A stretch of DNA of 64,000 bases from contig NZ_RHNY01000005.1 in the NCBI RefSeq assembly GCF_003946345.1, positions 62,001-126,000 on the forward strand, given 5' to 3'. The first letter of the stretch is position 1. Every line of letters begins with the position of its first letter. This document shows positions 20,228 through 29,164 of this stretch, one piece after another. The position numbers and the translations under genes were made by a program. The notes beneath the pieces were generated by a model. That model had not been told where the DNA came from. It ran no database searches and was given only the letters and a program-made list of their open reading frames with translations. The DNA is from Levilactobacillus tongjiangensis. Its GTDB lineage: Bacteria; Bacillota; Bacilli; Lactobacillales; Lactobacillaceae.

Positions 20228-20263
20228 AAAAATCCCCACCACTCCGAAAAGCGGTGAGGATTT
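20228..20263 (-). terminator. Terminator of cydAB
   Basis: On the minus strand AATCCTCACC pairs with GGTGGGGATT and is followed by TTTTAT. It is 28 bp past the cydB stop. Confidence 0.75.
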
Positions 20264-20290
20264 GTTAGCTCAAATTTTAACTCACGGTAC

Positions 20291-21301
20291 CTAGGCGTTC
20301 TGCTTTGGTGAAGACAAGCGCTTGTAGAAGACCCAGTAGCTCCAAACAAAGTAGATCAACACAATTGGTAAAATACTAAACGTGAGAATCGTCATCAGAT
20401 GTAGCGTGTACGGTGAACTTGATGAGTTCTTAATCAGTAACGAGTTGGCCGGATTGTTGGCAATCATGACCCGTGGGAACAGACCATTGAAAATCAAGAC
20501 GACCACACTGATTAGCGATAACCCGCTTCCAATGAATGAAAGCCACTCGTGGTTACCTAATACCCCCCAGTAAGCCAGGCAAGTGAAGATTACCAGCGCA
20601 ACGACGATTGCCGTCGTACTCAATGGCTTCTTGTCGAAGAAATCAGTTGAGAAATATAGCAATACAGCGAACAAAACTTCACCAGCAAAGAGGATTGGGT
20701 AAACGACTTTGTTCCAAGCCAAGGCCCGATCACGTAAGCTACCTTCCGTCTTTAAACGAATGTAGTTCAACCCGTGGACCAGGCACAGAACAGTTACGGC
20801 AACCCCGCCGACTAAGGAGAACAAGTTCACGTAGTCGAAGAAATGGGCGCTCATGTCCCCGTTCTTATCAATTGGCATCCCAGCGATCATCGCAGTGAAC
20901 AGCATCCCAAACAGGAAGGCCGCACAGAAGCTCCCAATCGTTGAAGCCCATTCCCAGAAGCTCCGCCAAGTTTCCGTCCGCATGTTGGCCCGGAACTCAA
21001 AGGAAACACCCCGGAAAATCAAGGCTGCTAAAATCAGGAATAGAATCAAGTAGAACCCTGAGAAGAGGGTTGCATACCACATTGGGAATGAGGCAAACAT
21101 GGCACCACCAGCAGTGATCAACCATACTTCGTTACCATCCCAGTGTGGTCCAATCGAACGAATCACAACGTCACGTTCGGCATCAGTTTTGGCGAAACTC
21201 TTGACGAGCATCCCCACCCCAAAGTCGAATCCATCAAGGAAGAAGAACCCGCTGAACAAGACCCCAATTAAGATAAACCAGATGAATTGCAGACTAGTCA
21301 T
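20291..21301 (-). CDS. cydB: Cytochrome bd ubiquinol/menaquinol oxidase subunit II
   Basis: This 336-residue membrane subunit of cytochrome bd stabilises the haem-bearing CydA. The family N-terminus FSGFFFLDGFDFGVGML is clear, followed by about nine hydrophobic helices; GPHWDGNEVWLITAGGAMFA is the other hallmark. The frame is open further upstream, but the ATG at 21301 with AAAGGGGGCG before it gives the normal start (MTSLQFIWF). It overlaps the end of cydA by 8 bp, so translation is coupled. Confidence 0.95.
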   Translation of the reverse strand: MTSLQFIWFILIGVLFSGFFFLDGFDFGVGMLVKSFAKTDAERDVVIRSIGPHWDGNEVWLITAGGAMFASFPMWYATLFSGFYLILFLILAALIFRGVSFEFRANMRTETWRSFWEWASTIGSFCAAFLFGMLFTAMIAGMPIDKNGDMSAHFFDYVNLFSLVGGVAVTVLCLVHGLNYIRLKTEGSLRDRALAWNKVVYPILFAGEVLFAVLLYFSTDFFDKKPLSTTAIVVALVIFTCLAYWGVLGNHEWLSFIGSGLSLISVVVLIFNGLFPRVMIANNPANSLLIKNSSSSPYTLHLMTILTFSILPIVLIYFVWSYWVFYKRLSSPKQNA

Positions 21302-22748
21302 GGTTGAACGCCCCCTTTGAGTAAGGATCCAGGTCAGTATCACTGGCTGCGTACCCATCAGTATTTTCATCGTTGTCAGGACCGGCCTTCAAAGTCCGGT
21401 GGCAGAGGACGATCATGACGACCCCCATCCCAGCAAACATCAGGAAGTAGATGATGTTTGACGTCAACAGCGACGCAACGGAGACATTAGGCGATACCGC
21501 ATCGGCAATCGTCAACAGACCATAAACAACCCATGGGTAACGGCCAAATTCAGTGATGAACCAACCAGCCGTGTTGACAATAAATGGCAGCCACAGGCAC
21601 AGTCCCATAATGTAAAGGAACCAACGTTGCTTCATAATTGCTTGCGACTTCTTACGGTTGAAGAACAGCCCGACAATTGCTAGTAACGCAAACAGTGCAC
21701 CGGCACCCGACATAATCCGGAAGCTCCAGAACAACGTGTTCGTTGGAACGTAGTAATTAATATCGCTACCGTACTTTTTATCGTACTTCGCGTGCATTTC
21801 TTTGTTAATGGTATTCATACCTTTAACCGTCCCAGTTGTCTTATGGTAGCTCAACAGGTTGAGGACGTAAGGCACGTCAACTGACCAAGTCGTCTTATGG
21901 TTCTTTGTATCAAATCCAGAAACAGCCGCCCATTCACCTTTGTTGGTCGAGTCCTTGTAGAGCCCTTCCATTGCGGCAAACTTCATTGGCTGGTTGTTAA
22001 TTAAGTAACGACTTTGGATATCCCCACTGGCAATTGAACCCAGCGAGAAGATCAAGCCAATAACTAAGGCAACGTTCAATGACTTCCGATAGAATGTCAC
22101 GTGATCCTTCTTGAGTAACCGCCAAGCAGCACAACCAGCGATGACGAAGGAAGCGGTAACAAATGCGCCGAAAATAACATGTGGGAACTCACTCCACAAC
22201 TGGGGGTTACTCAGGACAGCCCCAAAACTGACCATTTGTACGTGACCCGTTTGTTGATTGATGATGTAACCCAGTGGGTTTTGCATGAAACTGTTGGCTG
22301 CCAGAATCCACAGTGCAGAAAGTGAAGACCCGAACATTACCAGCCAAATAAAGAGCGTGTGGACCCATTTATTGAAGCGATCCCAGGTAAACATCCACAT
22401 TCCGATAAAGGTGGATTCCATGAAGAAGGCTGCCAGAGCTTCGATGGCCAATGGCGCACCGAAGATATCGCCCATGAACCGTGAGTATTCCGACCAGTTC
22501 ATCCCGAATTGGAATTCTTGAATGATCCCGGTAACCACCCCAACGGCGAAGCTATACAGGAACATTTTGCCCCAGAACTGGGCCATCTTCTTGTAATCCT
22601 CATCACCCTTGATGGCGTACATAGTTTCCATGACGGCAACAACGAAGGCTAACCCAATTGAAAATGGAACGAAGAAGAAGTGAAACACAGTCGTCATTCC
22701 AAATTGAAATCGAGCTAGGCCTAGGATATCCAGACCAAGATTTAACAT
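21294..22748 (-). CDS. cydA: Cytochrome bd oxidase subunit I
   Basis: This 484-residue haem-carrying subunit oxidises quinol and reduces oxygen to water. The N-terminal ARFQFGMTTVFHFFFVPFSI contains His23, the axial ligand of the high-spin haem. GRYPWVVYGLLTIADAVSPN near residue 400 is the conserved C-terminal signature. The quinol-binding Q loop is of the short (Firmicute) type, judged from total length. Lactobacilli generally lack haem synthesis, so activity would need external haem. The upstream promoter has consensus spacing and overlaps an inverted repeat. Confidence 0.96.
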   Translation of the reverse strand: MLNLGLDILGLARFQFGMTTVFHFFFVPFSIGLAFVVAVMETMYAIKGDEDYKKMAQFWGKMFLYSFAVGVVTGIIQEFQFGMNWSEYSRFMGDIFGAPLAIEALAAFFMESTFIGMWMFTWDRFNKWVHTLFIWLVMFGSSLSALWILAANSFMQNPLGYIINQQTGHVQMVSFGAVLSNPQLWSEFPHVIFGAFVTASFVIAGCAAWRLLKKDHVTFYRKSLNVALVIGLIFSLGSIASGDIQSRYLINNQPMKFAAMEGLYKDSTNKGEWAAVSGFDTKNHKTTWSVDVPYVLNLLSYHKTTGTVKGMNTINKEMHAKYDKKYGSDINYYVPTNTLFWSFRIMSGAGALFALLAIVGLFFNRKKSQAIMKQRWFLYIMGLCLWLPFIVNTAGWFITEFGRYPWVVYGLLTIADAVSPNVSVASLLTSNIIYFLMFAGMGVVMIVLCHRTLKAGPDNDENTDGYAASDTDLDPYSKGAFNHD

Positions 22749-22804
22749 TTTTCTAACCTCCCCAAACGTTATTAGTATAAATAAATAATTGCTATCCTGA
22801 ACCT

Positions 22805-22833
22805 ATTATATCGAGTGATAAGTCAATTATCAA
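22805..22833 (-). promoter_or_regulatory. cydAB promoter with overlapping operator-like palindrome
   Basis: Minus strand TTGATA (22828-22833), 17-bp spacer, TATAAT (22805-22810). The palindrome TGATAA-GTCAA-TTATCA (22816-22832) covers the -35 and spacer, where a repressor would block polymerase. The binding protein is unknown; the sequence does not match the Rex consensus. Confidence 0.6.
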
Positions 22834-22910
22834 TGGTTAGGCGCCAATCTCCATAAAGTTAATAGAATATATTAGTAATTTGTGTGCAACTTGGTTGTTG
22901 ACGTTGGTAA

Positions 22911-22928
22911 CACATTCGTTAATGTGTG
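22911..22928. promoter_or_regulatory. Inverted repeat between cydA and the dehydrogenase gene
   Basis: ACACATT-CGTT-AATGTGT, a perfect 7-bp inverted repeat. It lies about 80 bp upstream of the cydA -35 and about 65 bp upstream of the divergent dehydrogenase -10, and so could serve either gene. Confidence 0.35.
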
Positions 22929-22993
22929 CTACTCAAGTAAGCGATTTCTGCCGTTCTGATAAGGTTTTTAGGAAAAAATGCACAAACTCGTGC

Positions 22994-22999
22994 TAAAAT
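22994..22999 (+). promoter_or_regulatory. Extended -10 promoter of the hydroxyacid dehydrogenase gene
   Basis: TGCTAAAAT (22991-22999), an extended -10 without a clear -35, 36 bp upstream of the ATG at 23036. Confidence 0.45.
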
Positions 23000-23035
23000 A
23001 AAGGAGACGCAGAACGTCTAAGGAGGTTTTTGATC

Positions 23036-23986
23036 ATGAAAGAACGGATACTTGCCTTTCAACATTTATCACCAGAACAAACGGAACAGCTGACTAGCAT
23101 GGGGGTTGATGTCATACCCGCCGACCAGTGGGACACTGCTAGGGACATCAGCATCGTCTTTGGTTGGAGCACGGAACACGGCCTCGCCGTCTTACAAGAT
23201 CCGCACAACAACGTGCACTGGATTCAAACTGTCAGTGCCGGGGTAGACTACCTTCCTTTGGACTGGATCACCGCGCACGACATCCAATTGACGAATGCCA
23301 GTGGTGCCTTCTCAGCGGCGATTGCGGAATCAACGATTGGGTACCTGCTCTACTTCCTGCGGGACTTCAACGAAGCCGTCAAGAACCAAGCCGGTCACTT
23401 CTGGCAACGGCCACTGCGTAGTGAAATGGCGACGTTAGCGTCCCAAAAAGTAGTTATCTACGGGACCGGAAGCATTGGTCAACACATCGCTGAACTGCTA
23501 AATGGTTTCGGAAATTACCCATTTGGCGTTAACCGGTCGGGCCATGGCGTTTCTGGTTTCCAAGGAACTGTAGCGATGAAGGATGACGCGGACCTTGTTA
23601 AAGACGCCGACATTATTATCAACGCGATGCCAGCCACACCTAGCACTGTCCACTACTTCAATACGGACTTCTTTGATAAGCTAAATGGCACCCGGGTCTT
23701 TGTCAACGTTGGTCGTGGTAAATCCGTCGACGAACAGGCCCTGATGCACGCCCTACTCTACCAAAAGGTGTTGAACGCTGGCCTCGATGTCTTTGAAACT
23801 GAACCGCTCCCAAAGGATTCCAAGTTGTGGGACTACCCGAACGTCTTGATTACGCCCCATCAAACCGGCTTTGCTGGCGCGGAAAATATTCGGGCCATCT
23901 TTGGTTACTTCAAAGACAACTTAGCCAGTTGGACACAAGATGGAAAACTCACCGTCAACCTGACCGACCCTAGCCGCGGCTACTAA
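23036..23986 (+). CDS. D-isomer-specific 2-hydroxyacid dehydrogenase
   Basis: A 316-residue NAD(P)-dependent dehydrogenase that would interconvert a 2-ketoacid and a D-2-hydroxyacid. The Rossmann motif is VVIYGTGSIGQHIAELL (about residue 138). Catalytic residues fit the family: Arg in VNVGRGKSVD, Glu in VFETEPLP and His in ITPHQTG. The N-terminal catalytic segment (VHWIQTVSAGVDYLPLD) resembles the group annotated as phosphoglycerate dehydrogenase or hydroxypyruvate reductase, not D-lactate dehydrogenase, so the substrate is undetermined. The ATG at 23036 is 9 bp after AGGAGG; TTG 23030 is too close to it. It stands alone, with a promoter before it and a terminator after it. Confidence 0.88.
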   Translation: MKERILAFQHLSPEQTEQLTSMGVDVIPADQWDTARDISIVFGWSTEHGLAVLQDPHNNVHWIQTVSAGVDYLPLDWITAHDIQLTNASGAFSAAIAESTIGYLLYFLRDFNEAVKNQAGHFWQRPLRSEMATLASQKVVIYGTGSIGQHIAELLNGFGNYPFGVNRSGHGVSGFQGTVAMKDDADLVKDADIIINAMPATPSTVHYFNTDFFDKLNGTRVFVNVGRGKSVDEQALMHALLYQKVLNAGLDVFETEPLPKDSKLWDYPNVLITPHQTGFAGAENIRAIFGYFKDNLASWTQDGKLTVNLTDPSRGY

Positions 23987-24016
23987 TTGGTCAGCAACTT
24001 AATTTAACTAAACGGC

Positions 24017-24050
24017 AAAACCCCCGCGACGATTTGGTCGCGAGGGTTTT
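24017..24050. terminator. Bidirectional terminator between the dehydrogenase gene and wzx
   Basis: AAAACCC-CGCGAC pairs with GTCGCG-GGGTTTT around GATTTG. The A/T flanks make it usable from both strands, ending the dehydrogenase transcript and, beyond repeat copy 2, the exopolysaccharide transcript. Confidence 0.85.
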
Positions 24051-24061
24051 AATTATCTCTG

Positions 24062-24415
24062 CTAAAGATTGAAAGCACTGAAACACCCACTATGCCTGAT
24101 ACACCCCGGCTTGGAGCAAACATAGTGGGAATTTGGCTCACTCTCGGCTACCTAGTTGCGCTCCAATAATATTGCGTCAGTGAGGTCATGTAGGTATTTA
24201 AGCTAGCTTAGTTTCCAAGAACCCATTTAACCGGAGGTGGTCAGAGGTGGCGCCAGCTGTATCGACGGTGTTAGCCGATTTTCGGCTTACAGCGTGGGAC
24301 GTGTTTGAAGACTGGTGGTTTTTCCAGGCTTCAAACCGAGCCGGAGGACCGCTTCTCAGACCGCAGGCGTTCCCCACAGCAGGCGGAACCTCTGACCGCC
24401 GCAGATGGCTGACGG
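24062..24415 (+). repeat. Dispersed non-coding repeat, copy 2 (right end lost)
   Basis: It begins CTAAAGATTGAAAGCACTG and matches copy 3 through CCCACTATG, the CTCGGCTACCTAG block and the core, then homology stops near 24415 without the right terminal repeat. The middle block found in copies 1 and 3 is also missing. Core arms GGTCAGAGGT (24239-24248) and ACCTCTGACC (24388-24397) are perfectly complementary, and AGCCGA-TTT-TCGGCT is present. It lies between the wzx stop and the shared terminator, 11 bp from the hairpin. Confidence 0.85.
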
Positions 24416-24459
24416 ACACAAACCACTGACGTTTTTTAAAATACACTGAATTGAATTCT

Positions 24460-25923
24460 TCACTCCGCCGTTTCATCCCCTTGTCTCACCGCAATCAGGT
24501 CACGAACCGTCGTCACCAACCGACGCCGGGTTAAGAAGAGCGCCAGAATGCCAACACCAATCAACCCGTACCGAATCAACGGCCAGTGATAGCTAGCTAG
24601 AAATAGCAGCCCAATGCTCATAAAAATGCCAATGATCCCTAATAGCCGTCGCGGCCGATAGACCCGCACGCCCGACAGTCGCTCACGACAGATACGCTGC
24701 ATTAGTAGATAGTGGCCTAGCGCGTACGCGACGTAGCAGATTAAAGTCGTGTAACCCGCCGCATAGAACCCTAGCCGTGGAATCAACCAAAAGTTTAGGC
24801 CCAGGTTCAACCCGGCACCAGCAATGGTAGCTACCGTCACGAATAACGTTTTCTCGTAGTACAGTTCAAACACCACGAAAAAATTATAGAGAAAAGCGAA
24901 AAACACACTCATCGTAATCGGTGGCATGACCCAGATTGCTTGTAGATAAGATGCTGGCGCAAAAATAGCCACTAGTTCCGGCGCAAAAGCAATGAACCCA
25001 ATGTTAATTGCCGCAATCATCCCCAACGCAGGCAAAGCAACTCGTGAAATATCCCCCGCTCGTCCCGCTTTTATCTTCTGATACATCCAGGGCTCCAACG
25101 TCTGTAGCAGCACATCGTTAAAAAGGGTCGTTAACATCGAGATTGCACTGGCTAGTGTGTAAATCCCCGCTACCCCGGCACCCAACATCTTATCGATCAT
25201 GATGCGGTCCGAACTAAACAACACTGCCTGTGAGAGAAAATGTGGCAGTAACGGTACATTGAAGCAGATGGCGTACTTCCAAAATCTAGCGGAGAAGAAC
25301 CGCCGTCCTCGACTCATTTGAACGAAGAAGAAGCCCACGTACGCAATCAGTTGGACCAAAGCCAACCCCACGATTCGCGCTGTCACCTTGTCCTGAGCGT
25401 GGACCACTAACCAGATACCCACCACTGGCTGGCTAACGGTCACCAGCAGCGTCATCGCCACCAATCGTCGGTAGCGGTAGGCCACGCGTTGCGCTACCGA
25501 CCAAAAGTTAAACGCCGCGCCAGCCCAGATAATCACCAACATGGCCAACACTTGCACCGTCGGCAGACCGAGCAGTTGATTCACCTGCGTCCTGAATAGC
25601 AGATAGCCAGCGGTCCACCCGCCGGCCAAAACGACCGTCAATCCCTGCATGGAAGAGGAAAAAGTCGCTTGTTCTCGGTCAAATTTCACTAACCCCTGCA
25701 TATACACACCGGCATAGAGGTTCAGTGATACCAGGATAGTCACCACATTTAACCAGGAATTGAAGACACTAAATTGCCCGTACTCTTGCGGGGTCAGCAG
25801 GCGCGTAAAGATGGGGGTCGTCAGGACTGACAACCCCCGCTGAACAAACGCACAAATCAGAAACCAAAAGGAGGCCCGCACCTGGACTGGTAGCTGCTTA
25901 TATTTTGTCATCAACTTTCTCAT
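24460..25923 (-). CDS. Polysaccharide flippase, Wzx/RfbX family
   Basis: A 487-residue protein, hydrophobic almost throughout, with about 12-14 membrane helices. It would flip undecaprenyl-linked repeat units to the outer face. The N-terminus AFVQRGLSVLTTPIFTRLLT is the hallmark of the polysaccharide biosynthesis/MATE-like flippase family. I chose ATG 25923, which has GGGG about 7 bp upstream, over the ATG at 25950, which has none. It is the last gene of the exopolysaccharide cluster, 39 bp after the GT2 gene. Specificity cannot be read from sequence. Confidence 0.9.
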   Translation of the reverse strand: MRKLMTKYKQLPVQVRASFWFLICAFVQRGLSVLTTPIFTRLLTPQEYGQFSVFNSWLNVVTILVSLNLYAGVYMQGLVKFDREQATFSSSMQGLTVVLAGGWTAGYLLFRTQVNQLLGLPTVQVLAMLVIIWAGAAFNFWSVAQRVAYRYRRLVAMTLLVTVSQPVVGIWLVVHAQDKVTARIVGLALVQLIAYVGFFFVQMSRGRRFFSARFWKYAICFNVPLLPHFLSQAVLFSSDRIMIDKMLGAGVAGIYTLASAISMLTTLFNDVLLQTLEPWMYQKIKAGRAGDISRVALPALGMIAAINIGFIAFAPELVAIFAPASYLQAIWVMPPITMSVFFAFLYNFFVVFELYYEKTLFVTVATIAGAGLNLGLNFWLIPRLGFYAAGYTTLICYVAYALGHYLLMQRICRERLSGVRVYRPRRLLGIIGIFMSIGLLFLASYHWPLIRYGLIGVGILALFLTRRRLVTTVRDLIAVRQGDETAE

Positions 25924-25962
25924 ATAATTTCCCCGAACCTCTTCATTCATGCGAGCAACCGG

Positions 25963-26964
25963 CTACGGCCTAGCCAACCGGCAACGCAACCAGTAGAACA
26001 GGCGACTCTTCACTAGTGACTCTTTCACACAGAAGAGTCGTGCTGCTCCCTCAAAATGCCAGTTGGCCACCCGGAGAATCGTCCGATTAGCTGGTCCATA
26101 CACCCAATGCTGGCAGCGTGGTGATAACCGACAATACATAGCGCGCAGTTGTTTAAACTCCTGCCGATGACTTCTTAAGGCACTACTAGCCAGTTCTATA
26201 ATCAACCGATTCCGACGGACCTCGAGATCCGTTTGAAACGCTGTCGGGACACTGGTCAGCATCCGATTGACCGCTTGAATCGCCGTGATTTTCTTAGGAT
26301 TAAAGCCTGAATTCACTAGCGACTCGGCGTGTTGCCAATACACGTACAATGGCTCCGGCAGACACAGAATCGTCGTCACCCGTTGGATTAATTGGACATT
26401 AAACAATTCATCCTCCAAATAAGCCACGTGTTCATCAAAATACATTCCCTGAATGGCAGCCCTACGATAAGCCTTGTTACAAGCATAGCCGCGAAAGCCA
26501 CCCTGGGTGAAAATTACTTCTAGGAAACTGGGGGCTGCAAAAAGCTGTGGCCGAGCAAATCTCTCGTTCAGTGCCATAGCGTACGTCCGATTATAACTTG
26601 CCAACAAGACGTTGAAACAAGCAATATCTGGTCGACTCACCAGCTGCTTTTTCAAAATCGCCAGTGCATCTGCCGCTAGATAGTCATCCGGGTCTAGGAA
26701 TAACACGTACTGTCCCCGTGCTACTTTTAACCCAGCATTCCTCGCGGCCGAGACGCCCGCGTTGGCTTGAGAAAGCACCTGCAGTGTCGTTGTCTTCACT
26801 GTAAATTGTTGGAGCACCGCCAACGAAGCATCCGTTGAGCCGTCGTCCACCGCCAAGATTTCAAAATCTGTGAATGTCTGGCTTAACACGGATGTCAGGC
26901 AGCGCTCCAGAAAATGGGCGGCATTGTACACCGGAATAATGATTGAAAAGTATGGGGACTTCAT
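25963..26964 (-). CDS. Glycosyltransferase family 2
   Basis: A 333-residue inverting GT-A transferase that adds a sugar to the lipid-linked repeat unit. It begins YFSIIIPVYNAAHFLERCL, with VDDGSTDAS near residue 40 and the metal/nucleotide motif FLDPDDY near residue 85. EDELFNVQLIQ holds the likely catalytic acid region. The start at 26964 follows GGAGAGGAG and overlaps the wzy stop by four bases. The C-terminal 100 residues are basic, which suggests membrane association. Donor sugar unknown. Confidence 0.9.
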   Translation of the reverse strand: MKSPYFSIIIPVYNAAHFLERCLTSVLSQTFTDFEILAVDDGSTDASLAVLQQFTVKTTTLQVLSQANAGVSAARNAGLKVARGQYVLFLDPDDYLAADALAILKKQLVSRPDIACFNVLLASYNRTYAMALNERFARPQLFAAPSFLEVIFTQGGFRGYACNKAYRRAAIQGMYFDEHVAYLEDELFNVQLIQRVTTILCLPEPLYVYWQHAESLVNSGFNPKKITAIQAVNRMLTSVPTAFQTDLEVRRNRLIIELASSALRSHRQEFKQLRAMYCRLSPRCQHWVYGPANRTILRVANWHFEGAARLFCVKESLVKSRLFYWLRCRLARP

Positions 26965-28415
26965 GGGGACTCCTCTCCTGCCGGGCGACGAAAAACTGGT
27001 CCCATCGCAAGTAACATCATATAGATTGCAATACATTGTGGGGTAAATGTATTGTCTTGAAAAATACTCATGATAATCAAAATTACTGGTAGATACGCCA
27101 ACCGCAGACAACTAGCCTGGACTCGTCGCGTCAAAGAATTTAAACGAACCAGATGTTGACGCCCCAGCTGAACAAAAATCAGGCTCAAGATGCCAATTCC
27201 CACTAAACCAATCTGATACCCAAACGACAGGAGAGCAGTTTCACCGCCCGTGCTCAACCAGGTGGCATCATCACTCTCCCCAACGTTCAGCACTGCGGCA
27301 GCGTTGCCCCCAGTGCCTAGACCATGTCCTAGCGGTCGGGCTAAGATATTGCGCCACGTTTCCGTAATAGCAGTAAAGTGGTTGCCCACTGCCCCACCGA
27401 ACGTTTGGTAGTAAAAATTACTGTACAGGTAAACCAAGCCAGCAACGAGTAGCAGCACGCCCAGATAAATGGCCCGATCATTTAGAAAATGAAGACACCA
27501 TTTCAGGCTCCGGTGAATTCCTGGGGCCAGCAATGCTAAACCCAGCACCATGAGTGCCCCCTTCCCGAAGGTTAGGAACACCCCTACCAGGACGATGGTG
27601 TCACTGACCACCCGGACCACCCAACTCTGCGTCCAGCGGAACATCAACAAAAACAGGAGGATTCCCACCAACAGATAGCCGAGGTTGACGGGCTCGTAGT
27701 ACAACGATCCCATCCGCGTCACAGCGTGACCAAAGGCATCTGAGTAAAACCGACCGTCTAGTCCCGCCTGCGCAACAGCGGTGGCCCCCTTAGCACGATA
27801 AACTTCATCAATACCAATAGTAGCGTACGCACGATATCCGCCCAGCAGAAAAATCACGCCGACGCCAATAATCAGCAAGGCCAGGTGGCACAATCGTCGA
27901 CAAAGAGCCGCGACATCAAAAGATGCCAGCCGACTATTTTGCCAAGCTATCTGGTAGACCATGAAAAAGAACGTCAAATTTCTAAGATTGGCAATAATCG
28001 CCCCCAGCGACCCGTGCCCGAACGCTAGCGAACCCAGTGTGATCGCCAGTAGCCCGAGAAAAAGTCGCGTCACCCAATCCCAACGGATGGTTTTGAGCGG
28101 ACCGCCAACGAAGAGCCCCACCGTGAAGAGCAATGGCACCTGTGTCAAAAAAGTCAATCCCTGGTCATTTCCCGCTAGGTGAGCGCCCACGCCAATCAAG
28201 AAATTTTGAAAAACCAGTAACACCACGATGGCCAGCAAAATTAGCTCGCGCTGTTGCCGTAACTGATTGAGGAACCACCCAGCAACGACGGCAACTAACC
28301 AAGCGACAGGAAAACCACCGGTGACGGCCGCCAAAAAAGTTGCCGTAAAAGTCGTTAACAACGCAACGATATATTTAACCGGTAACCCCGGCGTTTGGGA
28401 AATAGTTGTCTTCAA
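26961..28415 (-). CDS. O-antigen ligase/polymerase-like membrane protein (Wzy)
   Basis: A 484-residue protein with about 11-12 membrane helices and one long extracytoplasmic loop (about residues 330-400) that holds GRPLGHGLGTGGNAA. The long loop is typical of Wzy polymerases, which join repeat units on the outer face. Position between glycosyltransferases and wzx supports this. Start and stop overlap the neighbouring genes by four bases each. Family sequence identity is low, so the call rests on topology and context. Confidence 0.8.
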   Translation of the reverse strand: MKTTISQTPGLPVKYIVALLTTFTATFLAAVTGGFPVAWLVAVVAGWFLNQLRQQRELILLAIVVLLVFQNFLIGVGAHLAGNDQGLTFLTQVPLLFTVGLFVGGPLKTIRWDWVTRLFLGLLAITLGSLAFGHGSLGAIIANLRNLTFFFMVYQIAWQNSRLASFDVAALCRRLCHLALLIIGVGVIFLLGGYRAYATIGIDEVYRAKGATAVAQAGLDGRFYSDAFGHAVTRMGSLYYEPVNLGYLLVGILLFLLMFRWTQSWVVRVVSDTIVLVGVFLTFGKGALMVLGLALLAPGIHRSLKWCLHFLNDRAIYLGVLLLVAGLVYLYSNFYYQTFGGAVGNHFTAITETWRNILARPLGHGLGTGGNAAAVLNVGESDDATWLSTGGETALLSFGYQIGLVGIGILSLIFVQLGRQHLVRLNSLTRRVQASCLRLAYLPVILIIMSIFQDNTFTPQCIAIYMMLLAMGPVFRRPAGEESP

Positions 28416-29164
28416 ATCTTGCTCCTTACCGTGTTGTACCAGCTCTTCAGTCGTGCATAACTCCCTTCCCCACCAACGGCATCAATGATACGACGGCTCC
28501 TGATTTTCCACCGGGTAACGGTTAGCGAGGTAGCGGGCTTCCAGGTGACCGCGTAATGGTGAATAGCGACGCTTTGCGCCGTAAGTCGTAACTTGCCAGA
28601 GGCGAGATCCTCCGGACAAAAATAGGTTGGTGGCAAGATGACGACGCGCTTATCCTGTAAATATTGGATTTGCTGATTTCGTTGGACCCCCCACTCCTTG
28701 AATAACGGGGCCGCAATCGTGACGCAGGTGGTTAGATCCGGTCGATTGCGACACATGAACTTACGCTGTTGATACTGGGCCAATAGGTCTTCTACCATGG
28801 CATGCTTACTGATTGCCCCAAACCCGACACCAGTATTCACGCGGCCCGGCTCCTCCATGCCAAAGAACGCATCGTATGTTAAAAACGCATCTAACGGCTC
28901 GAGAAGTTCCACGTCCGTGTCTAAATAAATACCACCGTGCCGGGCAATTACGTCTAGACGAGCAACGTCGGCAACAAAGGCAAACTTCTTTTGCGCGTAC
29001 GCCTGCCGCACATAAGGCATTTGCGTCACATCCCAGTTTGATTCATCCCAGCGTTTAACTTGATAATCCGGACAGACGCGCCGCCAGGACGCCAAGCAAC
29101 GTGTCACACTGTCAGGTAGTGGTTGACCACCAAACCAGCAGTAATGGATTACTTTAGGAATCAT
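28412..29164 (-). CDS. Glycosyltransferase, GT32/TcdA-TcdB-like sugar-binding family
   Basis: A 250-residue GT-A enzyme of the capsular polysaccharide/Och1-like group. The N-terminus IPKVIHYCWFGGQPLPDS is diagnostic. The DXD motif is in GGIYLDTDVELLEPLD (about residue 98), and FAFVADVARLDVIARHGG precedes it. It would transfer one sugar within the repeat unit; donor unknown. It overlaps the flanking genes by four bases on both sides (ATGA), as expected in a tightly coupled operon. Confidence 0.88.
   Translation of the reverse strand: MIPKVIHYCWFGGQPLPDSVTRCLASWRRVCPDYQVKRWDESNWDVTQMPYVRQAYAQKKFAFVADVARLDVIARHGGIYLDTDVELLEPLDAFLTYDAFFGMEEPGRVNTGVGFGAISKHAMVEDLLAQYQQRKFMCRNRPDLTTCVTIAAPLFKEWGVQRNQQIQYLQDKRVVILPPTYFCPEDLASGKLRLTAQSVAIHHYAVTWKPATSLTVTRWKIRSRRIIDAVGGEGSYARLKSWYNTVRSKI

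Noticed and set aside
15164-24429. A conserved peptide-like frame in the repeats (VSTVLADFRLTAWDVF in copies 1 and 2)
   Set aside because: The frame diverges by a frameshift after DWWF between copies 1 and 2 and is stopped by TGA in copy 3. No ribosome site precedes it. The similarity is explained by conserved DNA.
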